A stretch of 5,966 bases of DNA from Vulcanimicrobiota bacterium (lineage in GTDB: Bacteria; Vulcanimicrobiota; Vulcanimicrobiia; Vulcanimicrobiales; Vulcanimicrobiaceae): the NCBI GenBank assembly GCA_027306845.1, contig DAHUYY010000026.1, positions 1 through 5,966 of the forward strand, written 5' to 3'. Of the stretch, positions 1-5,966 are shown piece by piece. Under the pieces are notes generated by a model that was not told where the DNA came from, did not search any database, and worked only from the letters and a program-made list of their open reading frames with translations. The translations under genes were made by a program, and so were the position numbers. Position 1 is the stretch's first letter. Each line of letters opens with the position of its first letter.

Positions 1-1974
1 AACGTTCGTCTCGATAATAAACTTTGCGGCTTCGTAGCAGAGCGAATCGACCTCGCGTTTACCGTTCTCTTCGTCGTCGGTGACCGGTACGAGTTCGACT
101 TCGAGTAGATTCTCCGGGCGAGCCTGCCGCGCCCAGAACTCAACGAGCCGCGTCACCTCCGGGCCGGAGATCAGCGCGCCTTGTGCGCGCATCGGTTTGG
201 GGGCATCGATCGGCAAAAACAGCATGTCGCCGCGCCCTAACAGGCGCTCCGCACCCGCTTGGTCGAGAATCGTGCGTGAATCGACCTGAGAGCTCACGGC
301 GAAGGCGATACGCGAGGGAATATTGGCTTTGATGAGCCCGGTGATAACGTCGACCGATGGACGCTGCGTCGCAACGATCAGGTGGATACCCGTAGCGCGC
401 GCGAGTTGGGCGAGGCGCATGATGGTCGTTTCGACGCGCGACGGCGCGACGAGCATTAAGTCGGCGAGCTCGTCGATGATAATGACCACGAATGGAAGGC
501 GTTCGTCGGGGTATTTTGCGTTGTACTCTTCGATTTTTCGCACGCCGGCCTTCGCGAAGCGTTCGTAGCGCGCGTCCATCTCCCGCGTCATTTCCAACAG
601 CGCGCCGGCGGCAACCTTCGGATCGGTAATGACCTCTTTAATTAAGTGCGGAATACCGTTATAGACGGTTAGTTCGACGCGCTTCGGATCGATCATCAAA
701 ATTTGCACTTGATCGGGTGTCGCCGCGACGAGCAACGATGCAACGATGGTATTCAAGCAGACCGATTTTCCCGAACCGGTCGCCCCGGCGACGAGGAGAT
801 GCGGCATCTTTCCAAGATCGCCGAAAACCGGTCGACCGGTGATATCTTTCCCCAGGGCCATCCAGAGCGGCGGAATCTGCCCGCGATTGGGAAGTGCTTC
901 GAGAATCTCGCGAATCGCGACGACGGAGACGTTGGCGTTGGGAACCTCGATCCCAACGGCGGATTTTCCGGGGATCGGCGCCTCGATGCGGACGCTGGTC
1001 GCGGCGAGAGCGAGCGCGATATCGTCGGCGAGCGAGGCGATGCGCGATATTTTTACGCCCCGCTCCGGCCGTAATTCGTACCGCGTGATCGAGGGTCCGC
1101 GCTCGATATGCATGACTTTTGCGCCGACGCCGAACGAAGCGAGCGTATCTTCGAGCACGTGGGCGCGATTGGTTTCGTCGACGACTTGCCGCGCCGGCGG
1201 GTCGAAGAGGGCGAGATCGGGGAGACGATAGGTGCGCGCGCGCGCCGCCGGGTCGGGAGCCTGGTACTCTCCTTCGAGCGGGGCGACCGGAATTCGCGCC
1301 GGTGCAGGCGCGCGCGGCGGCTCCACATAGTGCGCCGACTCGTCGTAGGGGGCGCGCTCGGGACGAGCGATGCTCTCCGGCGGAGCGGGCTGCGGATGCT
1401 GCGGCGCGGGTAGCGCGGGGCGAGCAAAATTCGGCAGCCGCCACTGCGGAAGTTCGATCTCGGGGAGCTGCATTTTCGGGAGGCGAATCCGCCCGAAGAG
1501 CGCGCCGATCGCGCCCAGCACCAGCTTGAGGCGGAGGTTGGCGAGCCACATCGTCAGCACGACGGCGGAGAGAACGAGAAAGAGGGTGCCGCCGACTCCG
1601 CCGACGAGCCGATGGAGCATCCACCAAATCGAGGCGCCGAGAATCCCGCCCGAGCGGTCGCCCCGGGCCCCCAAGGCCGCGTCGGCGAGTAAAAAGTACG
1701 CCAACGCCGCTCCGCCATAGGTCGCAATCAAGCGCGGAACGTCGATTTCGAGAAAGACGATCGCGCCGATCAGGGCGATCAGCACCGGGAAAAGCGGGGC
1801 TCCATCACCAAAGATGCTATGCAACATCGTGGCGCCCCAACGCCCGATCTCGCCGGAATGCTGCGGTAGCGCCAACGCGATTCCGAAGAGCAGCGCGCAT
1901 CCGAGCGCAAGAAGCCCGACGATCTCCGAGTTTAGGCGATCTCTCGAACTTGCCTTACGACGCACGCGTGCCAT
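1..1974 (-). CDS. ftsK: DNA translocase FtsK/SpoIIIE, C-terminus cut by window edge
   Basis: This is an ATP-driven, membrane-anchored double-stranded DNA pump that clears chromosome ends from the division septum. 658 codons are visible, read from the complement. Residues about 19-38, 59-77, 80-97 and 126-145 are hydrophobic and form the N-terminal membrane domain. A short Pro-rich linker runs from about 162 to 255. The motor follows: Walker A AGATGSGKS at 396-404 (Lys403) and Walker B VVIIIDELADL at 496-506 (Asp501, Glu502), then the conserved LIVATQRPSVDVITGLIKAN stretch near 533-552. Residues from about 639 (KREVDSLCYEAAKF) begin the gamma winged-helix domain, which is lost beyond the left edge; about 70-100 residues are probably missing. 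The ATG at 1974 is chosen because an in-frame TGA lies four codons upstream. No good Shine-Dalgarno is visible. The gene is divergent from the dehydrogenase at 2011. The compact linker makes it SpoIIIE-like in size. The identification is firm. Confidence 0.96.
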   Translation of the reverse strand, partial: MARVRRKASSRDRLNSEIVGLLALGCALLFGIALALPQHSGEIGRWGATMLHSIFGDGAPLFPVLIALIGAIVFLEIDVPRLIATYGGAALAYFLLADAALGARGDRSGGILGASIWWMLHRLVGGVGGTLFLVLSAVVLTMWLANLRLKLVLGAIGALFGRIRLPKMQLPEIELPQWRLPNFARPALPAPQHPQPAPPESIARPERAPYDESAHYVEPPRAPAPARIPVAPLEGEYQAPDPAARARTYRLPDLALFDPPARQVVDETNRAHVLEDTLASFGVGAKVMHIERGPSITRYELRPERGVKISRIASLADDIALALAATSVRIEAPIPGKSAVGIEVPNANVSVVAIREILEALPNRGQIPPLWMALGKDITGRPVFGDLGKMPHLLVAGATGSGKSVCLNTIVASLLVAATPDQVQILMIDPKRVELTVYNGIPHLIKEVITDPKVAAGALLEMTREMDARYERFAKAGVRKIEEYNAKYPDERLPFVVIIIDELADLMLVAPSRVETTIMRLAQLARATGIHLIVATQRPSVDVITGLIKANIPSRIAFAVSSQVDSRTILDQAGAERLLGRGDMLFLPIDAPKPMRAQGALISGPEVTRLVEFWARQARPENLLEVELVPVTDDEENGKREVDSLCYEAAKFIIETNV

Positions 1975-2000
1975 TGGGCGATTTCATTCGTCATCGTACG

Positions 2001-2005
2001 AGGAG
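2001..2005 (+). promoter_or_regulatory. Ribosome-binding site deciding the TTG start of the dehydrogenase
   Basis: The AGGAG at 2001-2005 is a near-perfect Shine-Dalgarno core and lies 5 nt before the TTG at 2011. No ATG or GTG in this frame lies close to it, and the protein alignment starts right at MSKPTVVVLEGD. The site therefore supports TTG as the true initiation codon. Confidence 0.75.
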
Positions 2006-2010
2006 TTCTT

Positions 2011-3105
2011 TTGAGCAAGCCAACCGTCGTCGTCCTCGAGGGCGATCAAACCGGACAGGAATTACTGGAGGAGTCGCTGCGCGTCATCGCGCGCGAGACG
2101 ATCGACCTCGAACTCGATCTTCTGCGCTTCGACCTCTCACTCGAAAACCGCCGCGCGGGCAACAATGCGGTGGTCCACGAGGCGGCCGCGGCGATGAGGA
2201 AACATCGCTTCGGCATCAAGGCCGCAACGATAACCCCCGAGCAGCGCGACGATGTCGGATCGCCCAACGCAATCCTTCGCAAAGAGATCGACGGAAAGGT
2301 CATCGTTCGTACCGGTCGCCGTTTGCCGCGCGTTCGCCCGGTCGGCGGCATCCACGCGCCGATCGCGGTCGTGCGTATGGCGGTCGGCGATGCTTACGGC
2401 GCAAAGGAGTGGCGCGAGAGTGCCGACGGCGACGAGATCGCCTATCGAACCGAATCGATCTCGCGCACGATCTGTCGCTATGTCTCGGAGTATTCATTCG
2501 CTCACGCCCGCAAAGTCGGCGGGCGCGTCTTCGGCGGCCCCAAGTATACGGTCAGCCCGGTCTACGAAGGCATGCTAAAAGAAGAGATGGACGCAGCTGC
2601 CGCGCGCAATAAAGATATTCCCTACGAACCGCAACTCATCGATGCGACCTATGCCCTGCTTTTAAGCTCGGTCGGGGACGATCCGCTCGTCATTCCATCG
2701 CTCAACCGCGATGGCGACTGCCTCTCCGATTTCGTCATGCAGCTCTTCGGTTCGATCGCCGGGGCCGAGTCGGTACTGCTCTCGTTCGAAGGCTCCCCCG
2801 AGGCGGGCGAGGCCTTCAAGCCGAGCATCGTCATGGCCGAGGCACCGCACGGCACGGCACCGCGCCTCTTCGGAAAAAACGTCGCCAACCCACTAGCGAT
2901 GATCTTAGCGGCGGGCGCGATGCTCGGCTATATCGACGATCGGCGCGCGACGAACGCCTCGCGCGCGATCTACGAAGCCTCTCTTGAAGCGATCCACAGC
3001 GGCGTCGCGACCGCCGATCTCGGCGGCCATGCCACCACCACGGAGTTCACCGACGCCGTTATCGACGGCGTGAAACGCAAGCTCGAGGTTTGGTCCTCGC
3101 TGTAG
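2011..3105 (+). CDS. Isocitrate/isopropylmalate-family dehydrogenase, probably NADP-isocitrate dehydrogenase related to type II
   Basis: This is a decarboxylating beta-hydroxyacid dehydrogenase, most likely converting isocitrate to 2-oxoglutarate in the cytoplasm. It has 364 residues and starts at TTG. The family core is visible: N-terminal GDQTGQE (11-17, in place of the usual GDGIGPE), NRDGDCLSD (232-240), EAPHGTAPR (277-285), Asn293 and the C-terminal DLGGHATTTEF (336-346). Compared from memory with human IDH1, the substrate and metal residues correspond: Thr75, Ser84, Asn86, Arg90, Arg100, Arg122, Tyr129, Lys178, Thr180, Asp211, Asp236 and Asp240. The ATITP and SPNxxxR motifs are typical of type II enzymes, and the RENTEG motif of classical IDH/IMDH is absent. 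Arg285 matches the NADP-phosphate-binding Arg314, suggesting NADP. The segment between Tyr129 and Lys178 is about 24 residues shorter than in human IDH1. Isopropylmalate or another 2-hydroxyacid remains possible. No leu or other TCA genes are adjacent. Confidence 0.88.
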   Translation: MSKPTVVVLEGDQTGQELLEESLRVIARETIDLELDLLRFDLSLENRRAGNNAVVHEAAAAMRKHRFGIKAATITPEQRDDVGSPNAILRKEIDGKVIVRTGRRLPRVRPVGGIHAPIAVVRMAVGDAYGAKEWRESADGDEIAYRTESISRTICRYVSEYSFAHARKVGGRVFGGPKYTVSPVYEGMLKEEMDAAAARNKDIPYEPQLIDATYALLLSSVGDDPLVIPSLNRDGDCLSDFVMQLFGSIAGAESVLLSFEGSPEAGEAFKPSIVMAEAPHGTAPRLFGKNVANPLAMILAAGAMLGYIDDRRATNASRAIYEASLEAIHSGVATADLGGHATTTEFTDAVIDGVKRKLEVWSSL

Positions 3106-3123
3106 CCCTCCGAGCCGTCGATG

Positions 3124-3170
3124 GCTCCCGGCCGGGCCGAGAGGGGCTGCCCTCGCGACCGGCCGGGAGC
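3124..3170 (+). terminator. Strong GC-rich hairpin after the dehydrogenase gene, no U-tract
   Basis: The arms 3124-3135 (GCTCCCGGCCGG) and 3159-3170 (CCGGCCGGGAGC) are exact reverse complements, 12 bp. Inside, 3138-3139 pair with 3156-3157 and GAGGG 3141-3145 pairs with CCCTC 3150-3154 around a GCTG tetraloop. That gives about 19 pairs, with only small interruptions. It begins 18 nt after the dehydrogenase stop. There is no run of T after it (GCGATAAGGG follows), so it is not a canonical intrinsic terminator. It may act as a terminator without U-tract, as a 3'-end stabiliser, or as a REP-like element. Confidence 0.5.
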
Positions 3171-3212
3171 GCGATAAGGGTTCTCGTGAGCCGCCCCCTA
3201 AATAGGTCGCCT

Positions 3213-4094
3213 ATGTCCTGGATTACGCGAGGTTCGGGCGGCTCCGGAAACCCACCGCGCTCGGACGGCGAGAACGCGACCCCAAAACGGGCGGCTTTCA
3301 GACAGTCGCTCGAGATCCCTATTTCATTTGAGGCCGGAGGCAAGGCCGCCCAAATTTTCGGAACGCTCATCGATATCTCCGAATCGGGCTGCCGCATACG
3401 ATCGTTAATCTTGCTCGACCGCGAGTGCGTCGTGCGCTTCGAGTTGCGCCGCGGCAGCGGCTCGCCGCTGCGTCTGCGGGGGCACGTCGCCGGGCGGAGA
3501 TCGCCCTCCGACGGTGCGGGATACGAATACGGGGTCACCTTCGACGGAATCTCGCCCCCCGAACGCAAGCAACTGCACGCCGAAATTATGGAATTGCAAC
3601 GACGCGAGGCCGCCGGCCGGGCGCACGTGCGAGACGAAAAACCGCCCGCGCAGAACGACCAGCGCCGTAAGGACCTTCGACAGAGCGTCTCTTTTCCGGT
3701 CTCCTTTCGTCGGCCGGGTTCGGTCTGGCTCAGTGGTTTTTGCGCCGACGTAAGTGCGGGCGGCATCCGGCTGGTCTGCGGCGATGCGATTGAAGACGGA
3801 AGCGAGATTGAATTGCGCTTCACGCTTCCCAACGACGTGCTCGAGGTCTTTCCCAAGGGCGGCGAACGAACCGAGATTACGCCGTTTGGGGCGCGACGCG
3901 TGCGCGTTGCCGATAATCGGCGACCCTTCGACCAAATCTTCGCTCGGGCCCAAGTCGTTGCGAAACTCGCTCCCGTCGAGGGCCGCAATTCCTACGGCGT
4001 CGAGTTTTCGAACCTCGACGGGTATTCGCGCGAGGAGATCGTGCGCTTCAATCACGCCATGCAACTTCGTCGGTTGCGATCCGGAGGGAAATAG
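3213..4094 (+). CDS. Tandem PilZ-domain protein (putative c-di-GMP receptor)
   Basis: PilZ domains bind cyclic di-GMP and change the activity of a partner. This 293-residue protein has two. Domain 1 (about 25-115) has RAAFR (26-30), DISESG (54-59) and ends at YGVTF (106-110). Domain 2 (about 151-275) has RKDLR (152-156), DVSAGG (179-184) and YGVEF (261-265). Both RxxxR and DxSxxG motifs are intact in both domains, so both may bind ligand. A charged linker (about 117-150) joins them. Domain 2 has a long loop of about 35 residues (about 211-244) before its ARAQVVAKL strand. No membrane segment or signal peptide is seen, so the protein is cytoplasmic, and there is no output domain. ATG 3213 is chosen, with a weak AGGT 5 nt upstream; GTG 3186 with AAGGG is an alternative. 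Any longer version would read through the hairpin at 3124-3170. It is followed after 6 nt by a glycosyltransferase, its likely partner. Confidence 0.88.
   Translation: MSWITRGSGGSGNPPRSDGENATPKRAAFRQSLEIPISFEAGGKAAQIFGTLIDISESGCRIRSLILLDRECVVRFELRRGSGSPLRLRGHVAGRRSPSDGAGYEYGVTFDGISPPERKQLHAEIMELQRREAAGRAHVRDEKPPAQNDQRRKDLRQSVSFPVSFRRPGSVWLSGFCADVSAGGIRLVCGDAIEDGSEIELRFTLPNDVLEVFPKGGERTEITPFGARRVRVADNRRPFDQIFARAQVVAKLAPVEGRNSYGVEFSNLDGYSREEIVRFNHAMQLRRLRSGGK
4083..4088 (+). promoter_or_regulatory. Shine-Dalgarno of the glycosyltransferase inside the PilZ 3' end
   Basis: The GGAGGG at 4083-4088 lies in the last codons of the PilZ gene, 12 nt before ATG 4101. The spacing is longer than ideal. 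No other start in this frame exists between the PilZ stop and 4101, and the next candidate (GTG 4107) is farther away. Ribosomes finishing the PilZ gene would sit on this site, which favours coupled translation. Confidence 0.5.
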
Positions 4095-4100
4095 CGCGCG

Positions 4101-5249
4101 ATGCGCGTGCTCTTCGTCCCACGCGAAGACGGCGACCGCGTCTTCGGCGGCGATGTCGTGCAGATGGAGGCAACGGCGCGCGAATTGCGTGCCCTCGACA
4201 TCGAGGTTGAGATCGGCCCGGCAGGGCGCGCGTGCGAAACGCCGTTCGATCTCGTCCACCTTTGGACGAGTCTCCACCTTCCCGATCGGATCGAACACCA
4301 ACTCGATCTGCTCGCCCCGGTGCGCAGTAGCGTGCGCGTCGTGCTCTCTCCGATCTGGGCACCACACCACACGCTTCGCTGGATGCATGCCGCGCGGCGA
4401 TGGTTATTCGAAAGCACGGCCGACCGCGGCTCGCTCGATATCGGGAACGCCCGCGATACTTTAGAAAAGATCGCTCGTCGTAGCGTCGATATTACCGTCG
4501 ACGGCGCCACGCTCACCGCGTGGACCGCGCATCCGTCGACCGCGGCGTGTAGAGGTGTCCTCGCCCGAATCGACAGCATTTTACCGAACTCCTGGATGGA
4601 GCTCGCTGCGATCTTCACCTACCTCGGCGATTTCTGCGAACATGCCGTCGTACCGAACGCCGTCGACGCCGCCCTCTTTACGGGAGGCACCCCTACGGCA
4701 GTCCCAACCGAATTGCAAAATACTCCCTTTGCGTTAATGGCAGCACGTTTCGATGCGCGAAAACAACAAGATTTCGTGTTACTTGCACTCAAGAACACCG
4801 ATTATCCGCTCGTTTTTGTCGGCGATGCGACCGACCCGGAGATTTTCGCCCGGTTTCGCGACCTCGGCGCGCGGCGAAAAGCGCCGGTCTATTATTTCCC
4901 GGCCATACCGCAGGAGCAACTGCGACATCTATATGCCGCCGCCCGCGTTCATCTCCTACCGAGTCTTTTTGAATCGCCCGGGCTTTCGTCGCTCGAGGCG
5001 CTGCTCGCAGAGACGGCGATCGTGGTCGGCAATCTCGGCTATGAATCGGAGTACTTCGGCGATGCTGCCTACTACTGCGATCCCTGCGACGCCTGGTCGA
5101 TTCTTCGGGCGACGCAGAGAGCGTGGAACCGCTTCGAACGGGACGCGGAGCTTCGAGCGCGAGGCCGCCGACGCATTCTCGATGAGTTCACCTGGGCTGC
5201 GGCAGCGAAAGCGACGTTGCACGCATACGAACGAGCTCTCGAAAAGTAA
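4101..5249 (+). CDS. Glycosyltransferase, GT4 type (GT-B fold)
   Basis: A retaining GT-B glycosyltransferase would transfer a sugar from a nucleotide donor in the cytoplasm or at the inner membrane face. The donor and acceptor cannot be read from the sequence. The 382 residues fit the family. The N-terminal domain starts MRVLFVPRE with a Gly-rich loop FGGD (15-18). The C-terminal donor domain begins at the VPNAVDAALF segment (184-193). Arg216 and Lys221 in AARFDARK are placed like the family's diphosphate-binding pair. The E-x7-E motif is FESPGLSSLE (Glu291 to Glu299), followed by VVGNLGYESEYFGDAAYYCD (308-327), a typical family end. No transmembrane segment is evident. The start is the first ATG after the PilZ stop, with the same frame and two codons between. 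Together with the PilZ gene it forms an apparent two-gene unit, which suggests c-di-GMP-linked synthesis of a surface polysaccharide or glycolipid (inference). Confidence 0.87.
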   Translation: MRVLFVPREDGDRVFGGDVVQMEATARELRALDIEVEIGPAGRACETPFDLVHLWTSLHLPDRIEHQLDLLAPVRSSVRVVLSPIWAPHHTLRWMHAARRWLFESTADRGSLDIGNARDTLEKIARRSVDITVDGATLTAWTAHPSTAACRGVLARIDSILPNSWMELAAIFTYLGDFCEHAVVPNAVDAALFTGGTPTAVPTELQNTPFALMAARFDARKQQDFVLLALKNTDYPLVFVGDATDPEIFARFRDLGARRKAPVYYFPAIPQEQLRHLYAAARVHLLPSLFESPGLSSLEALLAETAIVVGNLGYESEYFGDAAYYCDPCDAWSILRATQRAWNRFERDAELRARGRRRILDEFTWAAAAKATLHAYERALEK

Positions 5250-5279
5250 ACGCGTTCCGATCTTTTGAAGCGATCTCCG

Positions 5280-5966
5280 CTACGTCACTCCGGGCGGACG
5301 CATCGTGTGGAACGCGGTACGCGCTTGAAAACGCATCGCGAGCGCAACGAGATCGCGCTCCCGCCACGGGTTGGCCATCATACCGAATCCGGTGGGAAGA
5401 TGATTTTCGCCAAAACCATTGGGAACGCTCATCGACGGAAGCCCACAGAGATTTCCCGGCGTGACCGGATCGACCCCTCCGGGAGCGTCGGGATAGACCT
5501 TATCGAAGGGCGTTCCGATTGGGTATGCAACGGTTGGAAGTGTCGGGAAGAGCAACGCATCGTACGGAGCGATCGATTTTCCGACGGCATCGACGATCTC
5601 TCGCCGACGACGCATCGCATCGACGTAATCCACCGCACGCGTTTCGTACTGAATGTAGCCGCCGATGCGGTCGTCGGGCGACTGCAGTTCGCGCGCTTTG
5701 CCGCTCTCGATTAAATCGCGAAAAGCTGCGGCGCTCTCGCCGTTGAGCAATGCGCCGATCGTCGCGCCGTAGGGAAGATCGGGCAACTTCACCTCATCGG
5801 CGAACGTCACGTCGTCGGCGATTGCGGCGAGCGAGGAGTCGAAATTCTTCACGACCGCAGCTTGCGTCTGCTTGCGCGCCCCAACGATGACGGCGACGCG
5901 TGGTTTCTTTTTCGGCGCGTAGAACGCCTCGGTTCGCGTACTGTCATCCCGCGGGTCGGCCCCGGC
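5280..5966 (-). CDS. Amidase-signature enzyme (GatA-like), C-terminal part only
   Basis: Amidase-signature enzymes hydrolyse or transfer amide nitrogen with a Ser-cisSer-Lys triad. Only the last 228 residues are visible; the N-terminal half with the triad lies beyond the right edge, so activity cannot be judged. The fragment begins AGADPRDDS, the usual phrase after the catalytic core. It continues with PRVAVIVGA (22-30), a charged helix (109-128), YDALLFPTLPTVAY (135-148), and TPGNLCGLPSMSVPNGF (169-185). The last three are typical amidase C-terminal motifs. The frame is open from the edge to TAG at 5280-5282, and the GTG near 5852 is internal, not the start. The gene is convergent with the glycosyltransferase, 30 bp apart, with no clear terminator between. 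It could be a free-standing amidase or a GatA. The GatB/GatC context is not visible, so the specific substrate is unknown. Confidence 0.87.
   Translation of the reverse strand, partial: AGADPRDDSTRTEAFYAPKKKPRVAVIVGARKQTQAAVVKNFDSSLAAIADDVTFADEVKLPDLPYGATIGALLNGESAAAFRDLIESGKARELQSPDDRIGGYIQYETRAVDYVDAMRRRREIVDAVGKSIAPYDALLFPTLPTVAYPIGTPFDKVYPDAPGGVDPVTPGNLCGLPSMSVPNGFGENHLPTGFGMMANPWRERDLVALAMRFQARTAFHTMRPPGVT

Noticed and set aside
827..840. Perfect 14-bp palindrome ACCGGTCGACCGGT inside ftsK
   Set aside because: It encodes conserved FtsK residues (TGRPV region) and lies within a GC-rich gene. It has no second copy seen, so it is most likely chance.
1233..1245. Alternating CG run that could favour Z-DNA
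   Set aside because: It falls in the Ala/Arg-rich linker codons of ftsK and is short. Codon bias explains it.
659..1627. A 322-codon minus-strand open frame overlapping ftsK
   Set aside because: It is Arg/Ser-rich low-complexity translation in another frame of the same strand as ftsK, with no recognisable motif. ftsK explains this DNA fully.
1990..2035. Possible minus-strand -10 (TACGAT near 1996-2001 complement) for ftsK
   Set aside because: It matches only 4 of 6 positions and no -35 lies at proper spacing. Not reliable in a lineage with unknown sigma preference.
1950..2612. Plus-strand 220-codon frame overlapping the dehydrogenase
   Set aside because: It is Arg-rich, lacks motifs and sits in another frame of a gene with a complete family signature.
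3405..4388. Long minus-strand open frames (309 to 327 codons) opposite the PilZ and GT genes, at 3059-3988 and 3405-4388
   Set aside because: They are antisense shadows produced by high GC codon use. They have no domain motif, while the plus strand has clear PilZ and GT4 motifs.
5240..5279. Possible bidirectional terminator between the glycosyltransferase and the amidase (AAAAG/CTTTT arms)
   Set aside because: Only about 5 A/T-rich pairs with a large loop; too weak to call.

Overview
The window comes from a GC-rich bacterial chromosome (roughly 60% G+C by eye) with densely packed, core-type genes. It carries an FtsK/SpoIIIE DNA translocase, an isocitrate dehydrogenase-family enzyme, a tandem-PilZ protein, a GT4 glycosyltransferase and an amidase. 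There are no RNA genes, insertion sequences, CRISPR arrays or phage genes. Codon style and gene content would fit a poorly cultured lineage such as Eremiobacterota (WPS-2) or a deep actinobacterial-like group, but this is only an impression; the sequence does not prove a phylum.

Layout: (1) 1-1974, minus strand: ftsK, cut by the left edge. It has the N-terminal membrane domain, a short Pro-rich linker, the whole RecA-type motor and the first residues of the gamma winged helix. (2) 2011-3105, plus strand, divergent from ftsK with only 36 bp between the start codons: a 364-residue dehydrogenase whose active-site residues line up with type II (human IDH1-like) NADP-isocitrate dehydrogenase, but with a shorter clasp region. 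(3) 3124-3170: a strong 47-nt hairpin without a U-tract, probably ending the dehydrogenase transcript. (4) 3213-4094, plus strand: a protein with two PilZ domains, each with both c-di-GMP-binding motifs. (5) 4101-5249, plus strand: a GT4-type glycosyltransferase that starts 6 nt after the PilZ stop and in the same reading frame. (6) 5280-5966, minus strand, convergent: the C-terminal 228 residues of an amidase-signature enzyme, cut by the right edge.

How the genes work together: ftsK (chromosome segregation and division), the dehydrogenase (TCA-cycle carbon flow) and the amidase look like independent housekeeping or metabolic units. The PilZ and glycosyltransferase genes form a two-gene unit with almost no spacer and a ribosome-binding site inside the PilZ 3' end. 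The best hypothesis for something less described here is a c-di-GMP-sensing tandem PilZ protein that controls, or is co-translated with, a cytoplasmic glycosyltransferase making a surface glycan. Most of the other long open frames, including several of more than 300 codons on the opposite strand, are GC-rich shadows of these genes.
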